From: Azonexus hydrophilus DSM 23864
Lineage (GTDB): Bacteria > Pseudomonadota > Gammaproteobacteria > Burkholderiales > Rhodocyclaceae
DNA: 64,000 bases
Direction: 5' to 3'
Assembly: GCF_000429605.1 (NCBI RefSeq)
Contig: NZ_KE386925.1
Coordinates: 248,001-312,000, forward strand
The notes under the pieces were generated by a model that was not told the DNA's origin, ran no database searches, and saw only the letters and a list, made by a program, of their open reading frames with translations. Made by a program: the position numbers and the translations under genes. Shown here in pieces: positions 34,641 through 45,272 of this stretch (positions are counted from its first letter, which is position 1; each line of letters starts with the position of its first letter).

Positions 34641-36764
34641 TCAGAACCGCATCTGCATGCCGAGCGTGAGCGTGCGCGGCGTACCCGGCGTTACCCAGTA
34701 CACGTCGTAGGAGCTGGCGTAATAGGTCTTGTCGAACAGGTTTTCGACGTCAAGCGAGAAGCGCAGGTTCTGGCTCGGCTTCCAGTAAGTCATCAGGCGT
34801 GCCGTCGTGTAGGCCGGCAGTTCGAAGGTATCGAGCGCATTGCCGGAACGTTTACCGACATAGGTGGCGCCGCCGCCAAACCCGTAACGACCATCTTTGA
34901 AACCTGCCTCATACATCGCCAGGATACTGCCGCTGTGCTTGGGCACGTTGAGCAGGCGGGCGCCGACCAGCGCCGCGTTATTGTCCTTGGTGATTTCGGC
35001 GTCGGTGTAGGCGTAGTTGGCGGTGACCCGAACTTTCGTGGTCAGCTGACCGGAGACATCGATCTCCATACCGCGACTACGCGCCTCACCGGCGGCGATC
35101 GAAAAGCCCGAATTGTTCAGATCGTTGGTCAGAACGTTCTTCTTGTCGATATCGAAGAACGACAAGGTGCCGCCATAGCGTTTGTCGGTCGATTCGTACT
35201 TGATACCGACTTCCTTGGCCCGCCCTTCTTCCGGAGCGAAAGCACCGCCATTGACGTCACCGCCGGTATTCGGGCGGAACGATTCGCTGGCCAGCGCATA
35301 GATCGAAACGCTCGGGCTGAGCAGCCAGGTCAGGCCGACGCGCGGCGTCGTCGCCTTGTGTTCCTGTTTGGCCACGGTACTGGTGCTACGATTTTTCAGA
35401 TCCTGACGGAAGCGATCATGGCGCAGGCCAAGCAGCAAACGCCAGTCCTCTGCCAGATGTATTTGATCCTGCAGGAACACACCTGTCCCGTACTGCTTTT
35501 CCAGGGTGTTTACAGGTGTCGTGTCAAGCGCCAGCGGCGTCTGCCCGTAAACCGGATTATTTATATCGATGCCGTAGGTGGTGGTCGAGCGCCCACGAGT
35601 CATCAATTGATCGAGTTCGAAACGATAGCTATCGAGACCGGCCATGACCTCGTGCTTGAGAGTACCGGTGGCGAACTTGCCGTGCACTTCGCCCTGGAAG
35701 GAAAGATCGTTGGAATCGTAGTCGCGGAAACGGCGCTCGCGTTCGATGATCGGCGTCCCCGCGGTTGTCCAGCGGACGACGCCGGCCGTACGCGGACTGG
35801 CTTCGGTTGAGTAACCGTCGAAGCTGGTCGTCCGGTAGGCCAACCCGGCCTTGGCCTTCCAGTCGCTGGAGAACTCGTGTTCCAGCGTCAGTTGGTGGGT
35901 CTTGTTGTCGATGGTGATGTCGCCGTCGCCCGGCTCACCGAGAAAGGTTTCGCGCGAGATGCTGCCGGTGCGGCCGCCAACCGCAACCACGCCGCGATCC
36001 AGCGGCGCCTTGTGACGCAGCAGCTCAAGGTCGTAATTGACCAGCGTGTTCGGCGACAGCACCCAGGTGAAGGACGGCGCGACCAGGTAGCGTTCGCTGT
36101 CGATATGGTCGCGGAAGCTGCCCTTGTCCTCGACCGCGACGTTCAGGCGGTAGGCCAGGTTGTCGGCAAGCGGACCGGTCGTATCGAACGAGGTACGATA
36201 GCTGTCGTAGCTGCCAACATAGACCTCCAGCGAGTTGCCCGCCTTGAACTGCGGCTTCTTGGTCACCACGTTGAGGATACCGCCCGGTTCGCTGGCGCCG
36301 TAGAGCGCCGCCGACGGTCCCTTGAGCACTTCGATGCGCTCGACGTTGGCCATGTCGCGCGGGGCGTTGAAGCCGCGATTGCCGGCGAAGCCATTGCGCA
36401 GGAAGTTCGGCCCGGTGTTCTCGTTGCCGGCGAAGCCGCGGATCGCGAAGTTGTCCCAGAGACCGCCGAAGCTGTTCTGGCGCGTGACGCCGCTAACGTA
36501 GTCGTAGGCTTCCTCGAGGCGGACGGCGCCGATGTCGTCGATCAGCTGCCGGGGAATCACCCGCACCGACTGCGGCAGTTCGCGCAGCGGCGTTTCCGAG
36601 CGAGCCACGCCGCTTTCCTCGAGATAGTAAGCCTGGCCTTCGCTACGGCCAACGACGCTGATTTCCGAGAGCTGACGCTCGGCTTCCTGGGCCCAGAGGC
36701 CGGGGCCAAACCCGATCAGCAACAGTGCTGCAACAGCGGGCTTGAAAACAAACTGAGCTTGCAT
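34641..36764 (-). CDS. TonB-dependent siderophore-type receptor
   Basis: A 707-residue outer-membrane receptor with signal peptide (residues 1-28), a plug domain (about 45-150: LPQSVRVIPRQLIDD, then RIEVLKGPSAALYGASEPGG) and a beta barrel ending in the aromatic GMQMRF. The plug resembles the FhuA/FpvA group. The start at MQAQFVFKPAV gives a clean signal peptide; an upstream in-frame ATG at 36857 does not. It is first in a five-gene cluster with a NikABCDE-like importer, suggesting energised uptake across both membranes of one chelate. Confidence 0.93.
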   Translation of the reverse strand: MQAQFVFKPAVAALLLIGFGPGLWAQEAERQLSEISVVGRSEGQAYYLEESGVARSETPLRELPQSVRVIPRQLIDDIGAVRLEEAYDYVSGVTRQNSFGGLWDNFAIRGFAGNENTGPNFLRNGFAGNRGFNAPRDMANVERIEVLKGPSAALYGASEPGGILNVVTKKPQFKAGNSLEVYVGSYDSYRTSFDTTGPLADNLAYRLNVAVEDKGSFRDHIDSERYLVAPSFTWVLSPNTLVNYDLELLRHKAPLDRGVVAVGGRTGSISRETFLGEPGDGDITIDNKTHQLTLEHEFSSDWKAKAGLAYRTTSFDGYSTEASPRTAGVVRWTTAGTPIIERERRFRDYDSNDLSFQGEVHGKFATGTLKHEVMAGLDSYRFELDQLMTRGRSTTTYGIDINNPVYGQTPLALDTTPVNTLEKQYGTGVFLQDQIHLAEDWRLLLGLRHDRFRQDLKNRSTSTVAKQEHKATTPRVGLTWLLSPSVSIYALASESFRPNTGGDVNGGAFAPEEGRAKEVGIKYESTDKRYGGTLSFFDIDKKNVLTNDLNNSGFSIAAGEARSRGMEIDVSGQLTTKVRVTANYAYTDAEITKDNNAALVGARLLNVPKHSGSILAMYEAGFKDGRYGFGGGATYVGKRSGNALDTFELPAYTTARLMTYWKPSQNLRFSLDVENLFDKTYYASSYDVYWVTPGTPRTLTLGMQMRF

Positions 36765-36793
36765 GAATGTCTCTGAATACCAAAAAAAACGCA

Positions 36794-36805
36794 ATGTTAT
36801 AACAT
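36794..36805. promoter_or_regulatory. Palindrome upstream of the TonB receptor gene
   Basis: ATGTTATAACAT is a perfect 12-base palindrome, flanked by GC on both sides, 30 bases before the receptor start. Just beyond it lies GCAAATGCGATTGC (36807-36820), a second imperfect dyad. The area is AT-rich and must hold the receptor promoter. No convincing 19-base Fur box was seen. Confidence 0.4.
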
Positions 36806-36960
36806 CGCAAATGCGATTGCATAGCGTTAACAAATGAAAGATTAGCAGAAAACACACACGGTGTATGATGAATTTTTATTTATTCATACAACTTCTGTGC
36901 CAGCCGGAATCGCCACGGTTTTCCTGGCCAAGAGGAGTCCTTTACTGAGAAATTACGATC

Positions 36961-36988
36961 AGCGCGCTTCCAGGGTGGAAAGCGCGCT
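36961..36988 (-). terminator. Stem-loop after nrdB
   Basis: Arms AGCGCGCTT-CCA and TGG-AAAGCGCGCT pair with one bulged base around a three-base loop, 12 bases after the nrdB stop. On the minus strand it is followed by GATCGTAATTTCTC, only weakly T-rich. It probably ends the nrd operon and separates it from the receptor-ABC cluster. Confidence 0.6.
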
Positions 36989-37000
36989 GGCAGCACAGGA

Positions 37001-38113
37001 TCAATCCCAGGCCAGCGCCCCGCCCGTCTGATATTCGGTGACCCGCGTCTCGAAGAAGTTCTTTTCCTTGCGCAGGTTGGCCTGTTCGTCGAGCCAGGGC
37101 AGGACGTTCTCGGCACCCGGGAAAGGTTCCTCGACGCCGACCTGGCGGGCGCGGCGGTTGGCGATGAAACGGAATTGCTGGACGTGCAGGTCGGCGTTGT
37201 AGCCGAGGATGGGGTCGCGCAGGATGTAGCCGGCGTAGGCGCGTTCCGCGGCTTCGGCTTCGTTCCACAGTTCGCGCAGCGCCTGCGGGTCGAGTTCCAG
37301 ACCCTCTTCCTTGAGCAGTTCGCGCACGACGCGGATGCCGAAGGCGCAGTGCAGGACTTCGTCGCGCATGATGTATTGCAGTTGCTCGGCGGCGCCCTTC
37401 ATCAGGCCGCGCCGCTGCAGTGCGAACACCGGCGTGAAACCGTTGTAGAACCAGCAGCCTTCGAAAATCACCGCGAAGAAGAAGTAGGAGAGCGCGAATT
37501 CGTGCAGGTTGGCGCGGTCGGTGAGATCGAAGTCGGCGCGCATGACGCGCTCCAGCCGGCGGTTGGCGAGTGCGATCTTGCCGTGGATTTCAGGCACGAC
37601 GCGGTAGCGGTTATAGATTTCCTGCTGGTCGAGGCCGATGCTTTCGATGCAGTGCTGGTAGGTCCAGGTGTGCAGCGCTTCTTCATAGACCTGGCGGGCC
37701 TGGTAGATCTGCAGTTCGGGCGCGCTCATCTTCTCCATCACCGCCAGGCCGATGTTGCGCATGGCCAGGATGTCGGAGGTGGTCAGGTAGGCGAGCACAT
37801 TCTCGAAAACGTGGCGCTCGGCCGGGCTGAGCTTGTGGTGGTAGTCGTGCACGTCCTGGGCCATGCTGATTTCCAGCGGGGTCCAGTGGTTGCGGTTGGC
37901 CTTGAGGAAGAACTCCCAGGCCCAGGGGTACTTGAACGGCGCCAACTGGTTGATGTCGGCCTTACCGTTGACGATGCGCTTGTCAGCGGCATTGATCGGC
38001 GCCAGCGAGGGCGTGGCGGCTGGCGACGGGGCTGGTGCGGAAGTCGGCGCGACGGGTGCAGCGGCAGCCGGCGCGTGGCTTTCCCAGTCATCGAAACGGT
38101 AGGCGGCATTCAT
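37001..38113 (-). CDS. nrdB: Ribonucleoside-diphosphate reductase beta subunit (class I)
   Basis: A 370-residue ferritin-like subunit that generates the tyrosyl radical for NrdA. Likely metal ligands are Asp114, Glu145 and His148 (EEALHTWTY), Glu218 (FEGCWF), Glu252 and His255 (DEVLHCAFG). The radical tyrosine is Tyr152, four residues after His148 as in E. coli NrdB. The N-terminus has a Pro/Ala-rich linker (about 13-40) not found in short NrdBs. It lies last in the riboswitch operon, 16 bases after the BtuF-like gene and separated from nrdA by two cobamide genes. Confidence 0.95.
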   Translation of the reverse strand: MNAAYRFDDWESHAPAAAAPVAPTSAPAPSPAATPSLAPINAADKRIVNGKADINQLAPFKYPWAWEFFLKANRNHWTPLEISMAQDVHDYHHKLSPAERHVFENVLAYLTTSDILAMRNIGLAVMEKMSAPELQIYQARQVYEEALHTWTYQHCIESIGLDQQEIYNRYRVVPEIHGKIALANRRLERVMRADFDLTDRANLHEFALSYFFFAVIFEGCWFYNGFTPVFALQRRGLMKGAAEQLQYIMRDEVLHCAFGIRVVRELLKEEGLELDPQALRELWNEAEAAERAYAGYILRDPILGYNADLHVQQFRFIANRRARQVGVEEPFPGAENVLPWLDEQANLRKEKNFFETRVTEYQTGGALAWD

Positions 38114-38129
38114 GGCAATCTCCCTGAGC

Positions 38130-38930
38130 TTATTGGTTCAGCGCGCGCATGCTCTCGCGCAGTTCTTCGAGTCCCTTGAGAAATCCGGGCCCCGGGTGGG
38201 TGAAGTCATCGCCGCTGAGCGGCAGGATGGGCACGCCGGGCTCGGCGATGGCCGGGTTGCAGCTTTCCGAGCGGCGGTCCTGCAGGGCGAACAGCAGGTC
38301 CGGACGACGCTCGCTGATCCAGGCGCCAACATCGCCACCAGGCTGGCCGGGGCGGAAATTGCGGATGTTGTCGTGGTCGGCGACGACCTCGAAACCGGCG
38401 GCGGTGAACAGCTCGAACAGCGTCGTACCGCGCCCGAAGGAATACGGCGCATTGCTGCAGGCGGAGAGAATCAGCACGCGGCGCTGGCGCGCATCGACCT
38501 GAGCGGCGGCGCGCCAGTCGGCGGCGAAACGGTCGACCCGTTGCTCGATGTCGACCACCCCGGTCGCCCGCCCGACCTCGCGCAGCATCTGTTCGACCCC
38601 GGCCATGCCCTTGAAACCGCCGACGCGCAGCGATACCGCCCCCGGTGGCGTGACCAGCGCTGCCGTTTCTGCCGGCGTCCATTCGGAAAAGATGAGGACA
38701 TCGGGTTCGAGATCGGCGATGGCGGCCGCGTCAGGGTCGATGACCCCGCCGGTATGCTCGACCGGCAGCGGATCGTAGCGGCTGACGCCGACGACGCAGG
38801 GGCCGCGCCCCAGCCATTCAAGCGCGCGGGTGATGTAGGGCGACTGGCTGACGATGCGCGGGCAGTCGGCCGCCTGGGCCAGGCCGGCGCACAGGAGCAG
38901 CGGCAGGATGAAGGCGTGGGATAGTTTCAT
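38130..38930 (-). CDS. BtuF-like periplasmic corrinoid-binding protein
   Basis: A 266-residue protein with a signal peptide (residues 1-20, cleaved at AQA) and a class III periplasmic binding fold. BtuF-like features: CPRIVSQSPYITRALEWLG at the start, VVGVSRYDPLP, the backbone helix region EPDVLIFSEW, and GGDVGAWISERRPDLLF with the final LPLSGDDFTHPGPG. Members of this fold bind B12 or iron chelates. The cobalamin riboswitch upstream and the adjacent CbiZ fusion make a corrinoid the best guess. No btuC or btuD lies next to it. It is 16 bases from both neighbours. Confidence 0.82.
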   Translation of the reverse strand: MKLSHAFILPLLLCAGLAQAADCPRIVSQSPYITRALEWLGRGPCVVGVSRYDPLPVEHTGGVIDPDAAAIADLEPDVLIFSEWTPAETAALVTPPGAVSLRVGGFKGMAGVEQMLREVGRATGVVDIEQRVDRFAADWRAAAQVDARQRRVLILSACSNAPYSFGRGTTLFELFTAAGFEVVADHDNIRNFRPGQPGGDVGAWISERRPDLLFALQDRRSESCNPAIAEPGVPILPLSGDDFTHPGPGFLKGLEELRESMRALNQ

Positions 38931-38946
38931 GGTGAGGCTTCCTGAA

Positions 38947-40560
38947 TCAGGGACGGACCTGGCGGAAACGCTGGCCGCGATCCCAGTCCACGTAGAAGAT
39001 GCCGCCGGTCGGCGCGGTGAAGCTGAACAGGCGTTCGCCGTTCATCGACACGGCGCTCTCGCCGGTGGAGAAATCGAGTTCGGGTTCCTTGCCGCCGCGA
39101 TTGACGATCAGCATCGGCAGGCCGGTTTCAGCCGTGCGTTTTTCCCAGACATCGCCCGGCCCCATGCCGTCGACCGGCGGCCAGTTGGCCGGCGACAGCA
39201 GGATCTGCGCGCCCTGCCCGGCCAGTTGCGCGGCGGTGTCGGGGCGCCAGGCGTCGGCGCAGACCAGGCTGCCGACGGCGATGCCATCGACCGTCAGCGG
39301 CCGGCTGGCGCCGCCGGCCAGCGACCAGGCTTCGGCCCGGCCGACCGGGCGCTGCTTGCGCCAGGTGCCGAGGATACTGCCGGCGCGATCGATCGCCGCG
39401 ACGCTGTTGTACAACTTGCCGCTGCCCGGCTCGCGCTCGGCCAGGCCGACGAACAGGGCGATACCGTTGTCGCGGGCAATTGCTGCCAGGGTATGCACCC
39501 AGGCGTCGGGGAAGGGATGAATCCAGTCGGTGCCGATGCGCTTCACAAAGTTGTAGCCGGTTTCGGCCAGTTCCGGCGTCACCACCCAGTCGGCACCATG
39601 GCGCGCCGCTTCGCCGATGGCGGCTTCGATGCGGGCGCGGTTGCCGGCAATGTCGCCGGGCACCGGGTCGAGGTGAAGCAAGGCGATGCGCAGGTCACCG
39701 TCAGCCTTGGCCGGGCCGCCGGCAGCATCGGGGAAACGTTTGGTGCCGGGAAGGAAATAGCCGTTCTGCTTGCCCAGCGCCTCGACCACCGCCGCGTAGC
39801 TCGCCTTGCCGATCAGCTCGCCGATGCGGCTGTGACCGCCGGTGTAGGTGGCGCGCGGCGCGGCGCTGCCGGAAACGACGATGATGCTGTCGGTACCGGT
39901 GCCGGTGGCCTGCACGGTCGGGGTGTAGGTGCTGGCCACCTTGAGGTCTTCGAGCGCCGCCGTCTTGCCTTCGGTGACGGTGATCAGCGCCCGGGCCAGC
40001 GCCGCGTCGCTGAGTTCGATGTTGCTCAGCACCAGGATGTTGATCGTGCCGGTCGGCTTGCCGTCCTTGTCCAGGCCCTCGATGTGGCTGCCGCTATCGA
40101 CGCCGGTGCGGATCGCGTTGCTGCGTGCGCCGGCGGTGGCCAGCACGGTCACCGTCAGCGGCCCGTGCCTGCGCGTGACGACCGCCAGGTTGTCCATGTC
40201 GGCGGCAGTCGCCATGTGCGCCACTGCGGCATCGGCAACCCCCAGACGCGCCGCCGCAGCCAGGCGTTGCCGTTCGGTGTAGGGCTTGGCGTCAGCGCCC
40301 AGCTGGCGCCAGAGCAGCGGGTGCGCGGCGTGGTTGATCGCCGCCCGCGCATTGACCATGCCGTCGCTGGTCGACAGCGCCCGGCGGACTTCCGGGAAGT
40401 GGACGACCAGCGTCTTCTCCCAGTAGCCGTCGCGCTCGCCCTGCACCAGTTCGGCGCTGGCCGCGACCTCGGGCGGCAGGACCGGGGCGCCGGCAAACGC
40501 CGGCAGCGCCAGCAGCAGGCAGGCCAGTTGGACGAAATGGCGGAATGGACTCGGTTTCAT
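38947..40560 (-). CDS. Secreted CbiZ (adenosylcobinamide amidohydrolase)-nitrilase superfamily fusion
   Basis: A 537-residue protein with a signal peptide (about 1-25, FVQLACLLLALPAFAGA). Residues about 45-265 match CbiZ: TVLATAGARSNAIRTG, GTINILVLSNIELSDAAL, TEGKTAALEDL and QATGTGTDSIIVVSG. CbiZ hydrolyses the amide joining the aminopropanol arm to the corrin ring of cobinamide or pseudo-B12. Residues about 290-525 form a carbon-nitrogen hydrolase with triad Glu330 (TPELAETGY), Lys402 (WRKQRP) and Cys434 (SLVCADAWRP). CbiZ proteins studied so far act in the cytoplasm; an exported fusion with a second amidase is unusual. The gene lies between nrdA and the BtuF-like gene. The joint role in cobamide remodelling is inferred. 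Confidence 0.85.
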   Translation of the reverse strand: MKPSPFRHFVQLACLLLALPAFAGAPVLPPEVAASAELVQGERDGYWEKTLVVHFPEVRRALSTSDGMVNARAAINHAAHPLLWRQLGADAKPYTERQRLAAAARLGVADAAVAHMATAADMDNLAVVTRRHGPLTVTVLATAGARSNAIRTGVDSGSHIEGLDKDGKPTGTINILVLSNIELSDAALARALITVTEGKTAALEDLKVASTYTPTVQATGTGTDSIIVVSGSAAPRATYTGGHSRIGELIGKASYAAVVEALGKQNGYFLPGTKRFPDAAGGPAKADGDLRIALLHLDPVPGDIAGNRARIEAAIGEAARHGADWVVTPELAETGYNFVKRIGTDWIHPFPDAWVHTLAAIARDNGIALFVGLAEREPGSGKLYNSVAAIDRAGSILGTWRKQRPVGRAEAWSLAGGASRPLTVDGIAVGSLVCADAWRPDTAAQLAGQGAQILLSPANWPPVDGMGPGDVWEKRTAETGLPMLIVNRGGKEPELDFSTGESAVSMNGERLFSFTAPTGGIFYVDWDRGQRFRQVRP

Positions 40561-40618
40561 CAGCGGGTTCCGGTAGCGAAAAAAGGCAGAAGCTTAACCC
40601 GGCGCGCCGGGGTCGCCG

Positions 40619-43384
<2,766 letters not shown>

Positions 43385-43549
43385 GGCAATGCTCCGGTTC
43401 GGGGGGCGGAACATGGCTGGCGCGTGACGCGGCCGCGCAACGCTGTGCCGACGGACGGCGACAACGGACAAGCACGGACGACAAGAGACGAAACGCTCAC
43501 GCAAAACCTCTCACCAGGGACACCCCGCCCCAAAGGAAAATGAAAAGGA
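43385..43549 (-). other. Long nrdA leader between riboswitch and start codon
   Basis: About 165 bases of untranslated leader. On the minus strand it begins with a T-rich run (GTCCTTTTCATTTTCC) right after the aptamer and ends with GGAG-N7-GTG. No classical terminator hairpin with a T-run was found by eye, so the expression platform could act on transcription at the T-rich stretch or on translation. An in-frame extension of nrdA covers this stretch but is not supported. Confidence 0.5.
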
Positions 43550-43725
43550 CACGTTGCGGCAGGTCTCCTGGCTCCCGGCTCAACGCGTTTCACCCGCCTT
43601 CCCGGACGCATCCAGTGGCATGGGGTGGCGAAACGCTCGCCGGTTACAGTTGCGGGGGCAGCCCCGGGATTCGGATCGTCAGATCCGGCACCGGATTCCC
43701 GTTTTAATCCCCTTGCGGGGAACCA
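43550..43725 (-). promoter_or_regulatory. Cobalamin (B12) riboswitch
   Basis: Read on the minus strand, the conserved cobalamin aptamer blocks occur in order: GGTTCCCCGCAAGGGGATTA with AAACGGGAA, then CCGGTGC, then CTGCCCCCGCAACTGTAA, then the B12 box GCCACTGG...GGGAAGG, and finally GAGCCGGGAGCCAGGAGACC. Spacing and order match the class. It lies between a probable promoter and nrdA, so the nrdA-cbiZ/nitrilase-btuF-nrdB operon should be repressed when adenosylcobalamin is plentiful. Confidence 0.95.
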
Positions 43726-43737
43726 TCAACGGCGCAC

Positions 43738-43766
43738 ACTTTATGACAAGGCAGGACGAATCGCAA
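43738..43766 (-). promoter_or_regulatory. Probable promoter of the riboswitch-nrd operon
   Basis: On the minus strand TTGCGA (43766-43761), a 17-base spacer, then TAAAGT (43743-43738), placing the transcription start just before the aptamer. Each box matches the consensus in four of six positions. ACACT repeats at 43736, 43774 and 43805 flank it. Confidence 0.5.
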
Positions 43767-43868
43767 GCAGGGAACACTAAATAAGGCGCAAAAATACAAG
43801 AACAACACTAGGGGTAGTAGAAACAAAGCAGATGAATCGCGCGCCGTCTCATGCGAAAATCCGCCCCC

Positions 43869-45248
43869 ATGACTGCCCTCGCCTTCGTCGACCTGGAAAC
43901 CACCGGCGCCACCGCCACCTCCGACCGCATCACCGAAATCGGCATCGTCGAGGTCGATGCCGACGGCACCGTGCGCGAGTGGCAGCAACTGGTCAATCCG
44001 GGCACCCATATCTCGCCGTTCATCGAGAACCTGACCGGCATCAGCAATGCCATGGTCGCCACTGCCCCGCCCTTTGCCGAGGTCGCCGAAGATGTCCTGC
44101 GCCGACTCAAGGGACGACTGTTCATCGCCCACAACGCGCGCTTCGACTATGGCTTCCTGAAAAACGAATTCAAGCGCAGCGGCATCGAATTCCGCGCACC
44201 GGTGCTGTGCACGGTCAAGCTGTCGCGCGCGCTCTACCCGGAATTCAAGCGCCACAGCCTGGACAGCCTGATCGAGCGCCACGGCCTGATCGCCAACGGT
44301 CGCCACCGGGCGCTGGCCGATGCCCAGCTGATCCATCAGTTCTGGCAAAGAATCCACGCCGAACGCAGCGGCGAGGAAATCGACGCGGCGCTCAGGAAAC
44401 TCAACACCTACCCCAGCCTGCCGCCGCATCTCGATCCGGCCATCATCGACGAACTGCCGGAAACACCCGGCGTTTACCTGTTCTACGGCGAAGCCAGCGA
44501 ACACGGCGAGCTGCCGCTGTACATCGGCAAAGGCAAGAACATCCGCAACCGGGTGCTGTCGCATTTTTCCGCCGACCACCGTTCGGCTCGCGAAATGACG
44601 CTGGCGCAACAGACCCGGCGCATCGACTGGATCGAAACCGCGGGCGAAATCGGCGCCCTGCTGCGCGAAGCCGAGCTGGTGAAAACCCGCCAACCGACGC
44701 AGAACCGCCAGTTACGGCGCAACGAAGAGGTGTGCACCTGGACCCTGGTCGATGCCGGCGACGGCTGGCTGAAACCCGAACTGCGCCTCGCCGCCGACCT
44801 GGACTTCGGCATCGGCAATGCCTGCTACGGGCTGTTCAAGAGCCCTCGCGAAGCCACGCAGACGCTGCGCAAACTGGTCGACGCCCATCAACTGTGCGAC
44901 ATCCTCAGCGGGCTCGACCGCCAGGTCGGCAACAAACCCTGCTTCGGCCACCAGACGCGCCGCTGCAAAGGCGGTTGTGTCGGCAAGGAGCCGCTGGCCA
45001 AGCACAGCATGCGACTGATGGGCGCAATGGTGACGCTGAAACTCGCCAGCTGGCCCTTCCCCGGCCCGGCGGTCATCCGCGAAGGCGACGAAGCACACCT
45101 GATCGACGGCTGGCGCTACCTTGGCAGCGCCCGCAGCGACGACGAACTGCATGCGCTGCTGGCATTGAAGCGCCCGCCCTTCGACCGCGATATCTACAAG
45201 ATACTGAGCAAGCAGATAGCCCTCATGAAGGCGCTCCCCGGTCGCTGA
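43869..45248 (+). CDS. DnaQ-like 3'-5' exonuclease fused to a GIY-YIG (Cho/UvrC-like) nuclease
   Basis: A 459-residue fusion. Residues about 1-170 form a DEDDh exonuclease: FVDLETTG, HNARFDYGFL and HRALADAQL. Residues about 190-270 are a GIY-YIG nuclease (LPETPGVYLFYG, PLYIGKGKNIRNRVLSHF) as in UvrC and Cho. A cysteine motif follows (KPCFGHQTRRCKGGCVGKE). Proteins of this type are often called excinuclease Cho-like or DNA polymerase III epsilon-like. ATGs at 43851 and 43869 are both possible without a good ribosome binding site; I chose the one directly before TALAFVDLETTG. It is divergent from nrdA and convergent with imuB. Confidence 0.88.
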   Translation: MTALAFVDLETTGATATSDRITEIGIVEVDADGTVREWQQLVNPGTHISPFIENLTGISNAMVATAPPFAEVAEDVLRRLKGRLFIAHNARFDYGFLKNEFKRSGIEFRAPVLCTVKLSRALYPEFKRHSLDSLIERHGLIANGRHRALADAQLIHQFWQRIHAERSGEEIDAALRKLNTYPSLPPHLDPAIIDELPETPGVYLFYGEASEHGELPLYIGKGKNIRNRVLSHFSADHRSAREMTLAQQTRRIDWIETAGEIGALLREAELVKTRQPTQNRQLRRNEEVCTWTLVDAGDGWLKPELRLAADLDFGIGNACYGLFKSPREATQTLRKLVDAHQLCDILSGLDRQVGNKPCFGHQTRRCKGGCVGKEPLAKHSMRLMGAMVTLKLASWPFPGPAVIREGDEAHLIDGWRYLGSARSDDELHALLALKRPPFDRDIYKILSKQIALMKALPGR

Positions 45249-45272
45249 CAAGCCAGCCGCGATGCACACCAT

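Noticed and set aside
36765-36857. Longer N-terminus for the TonB receptor starting at 36857
   Set aside because: It would place about 30 unrelated residues before a normal signal peptide and cover the promoter palindrome.
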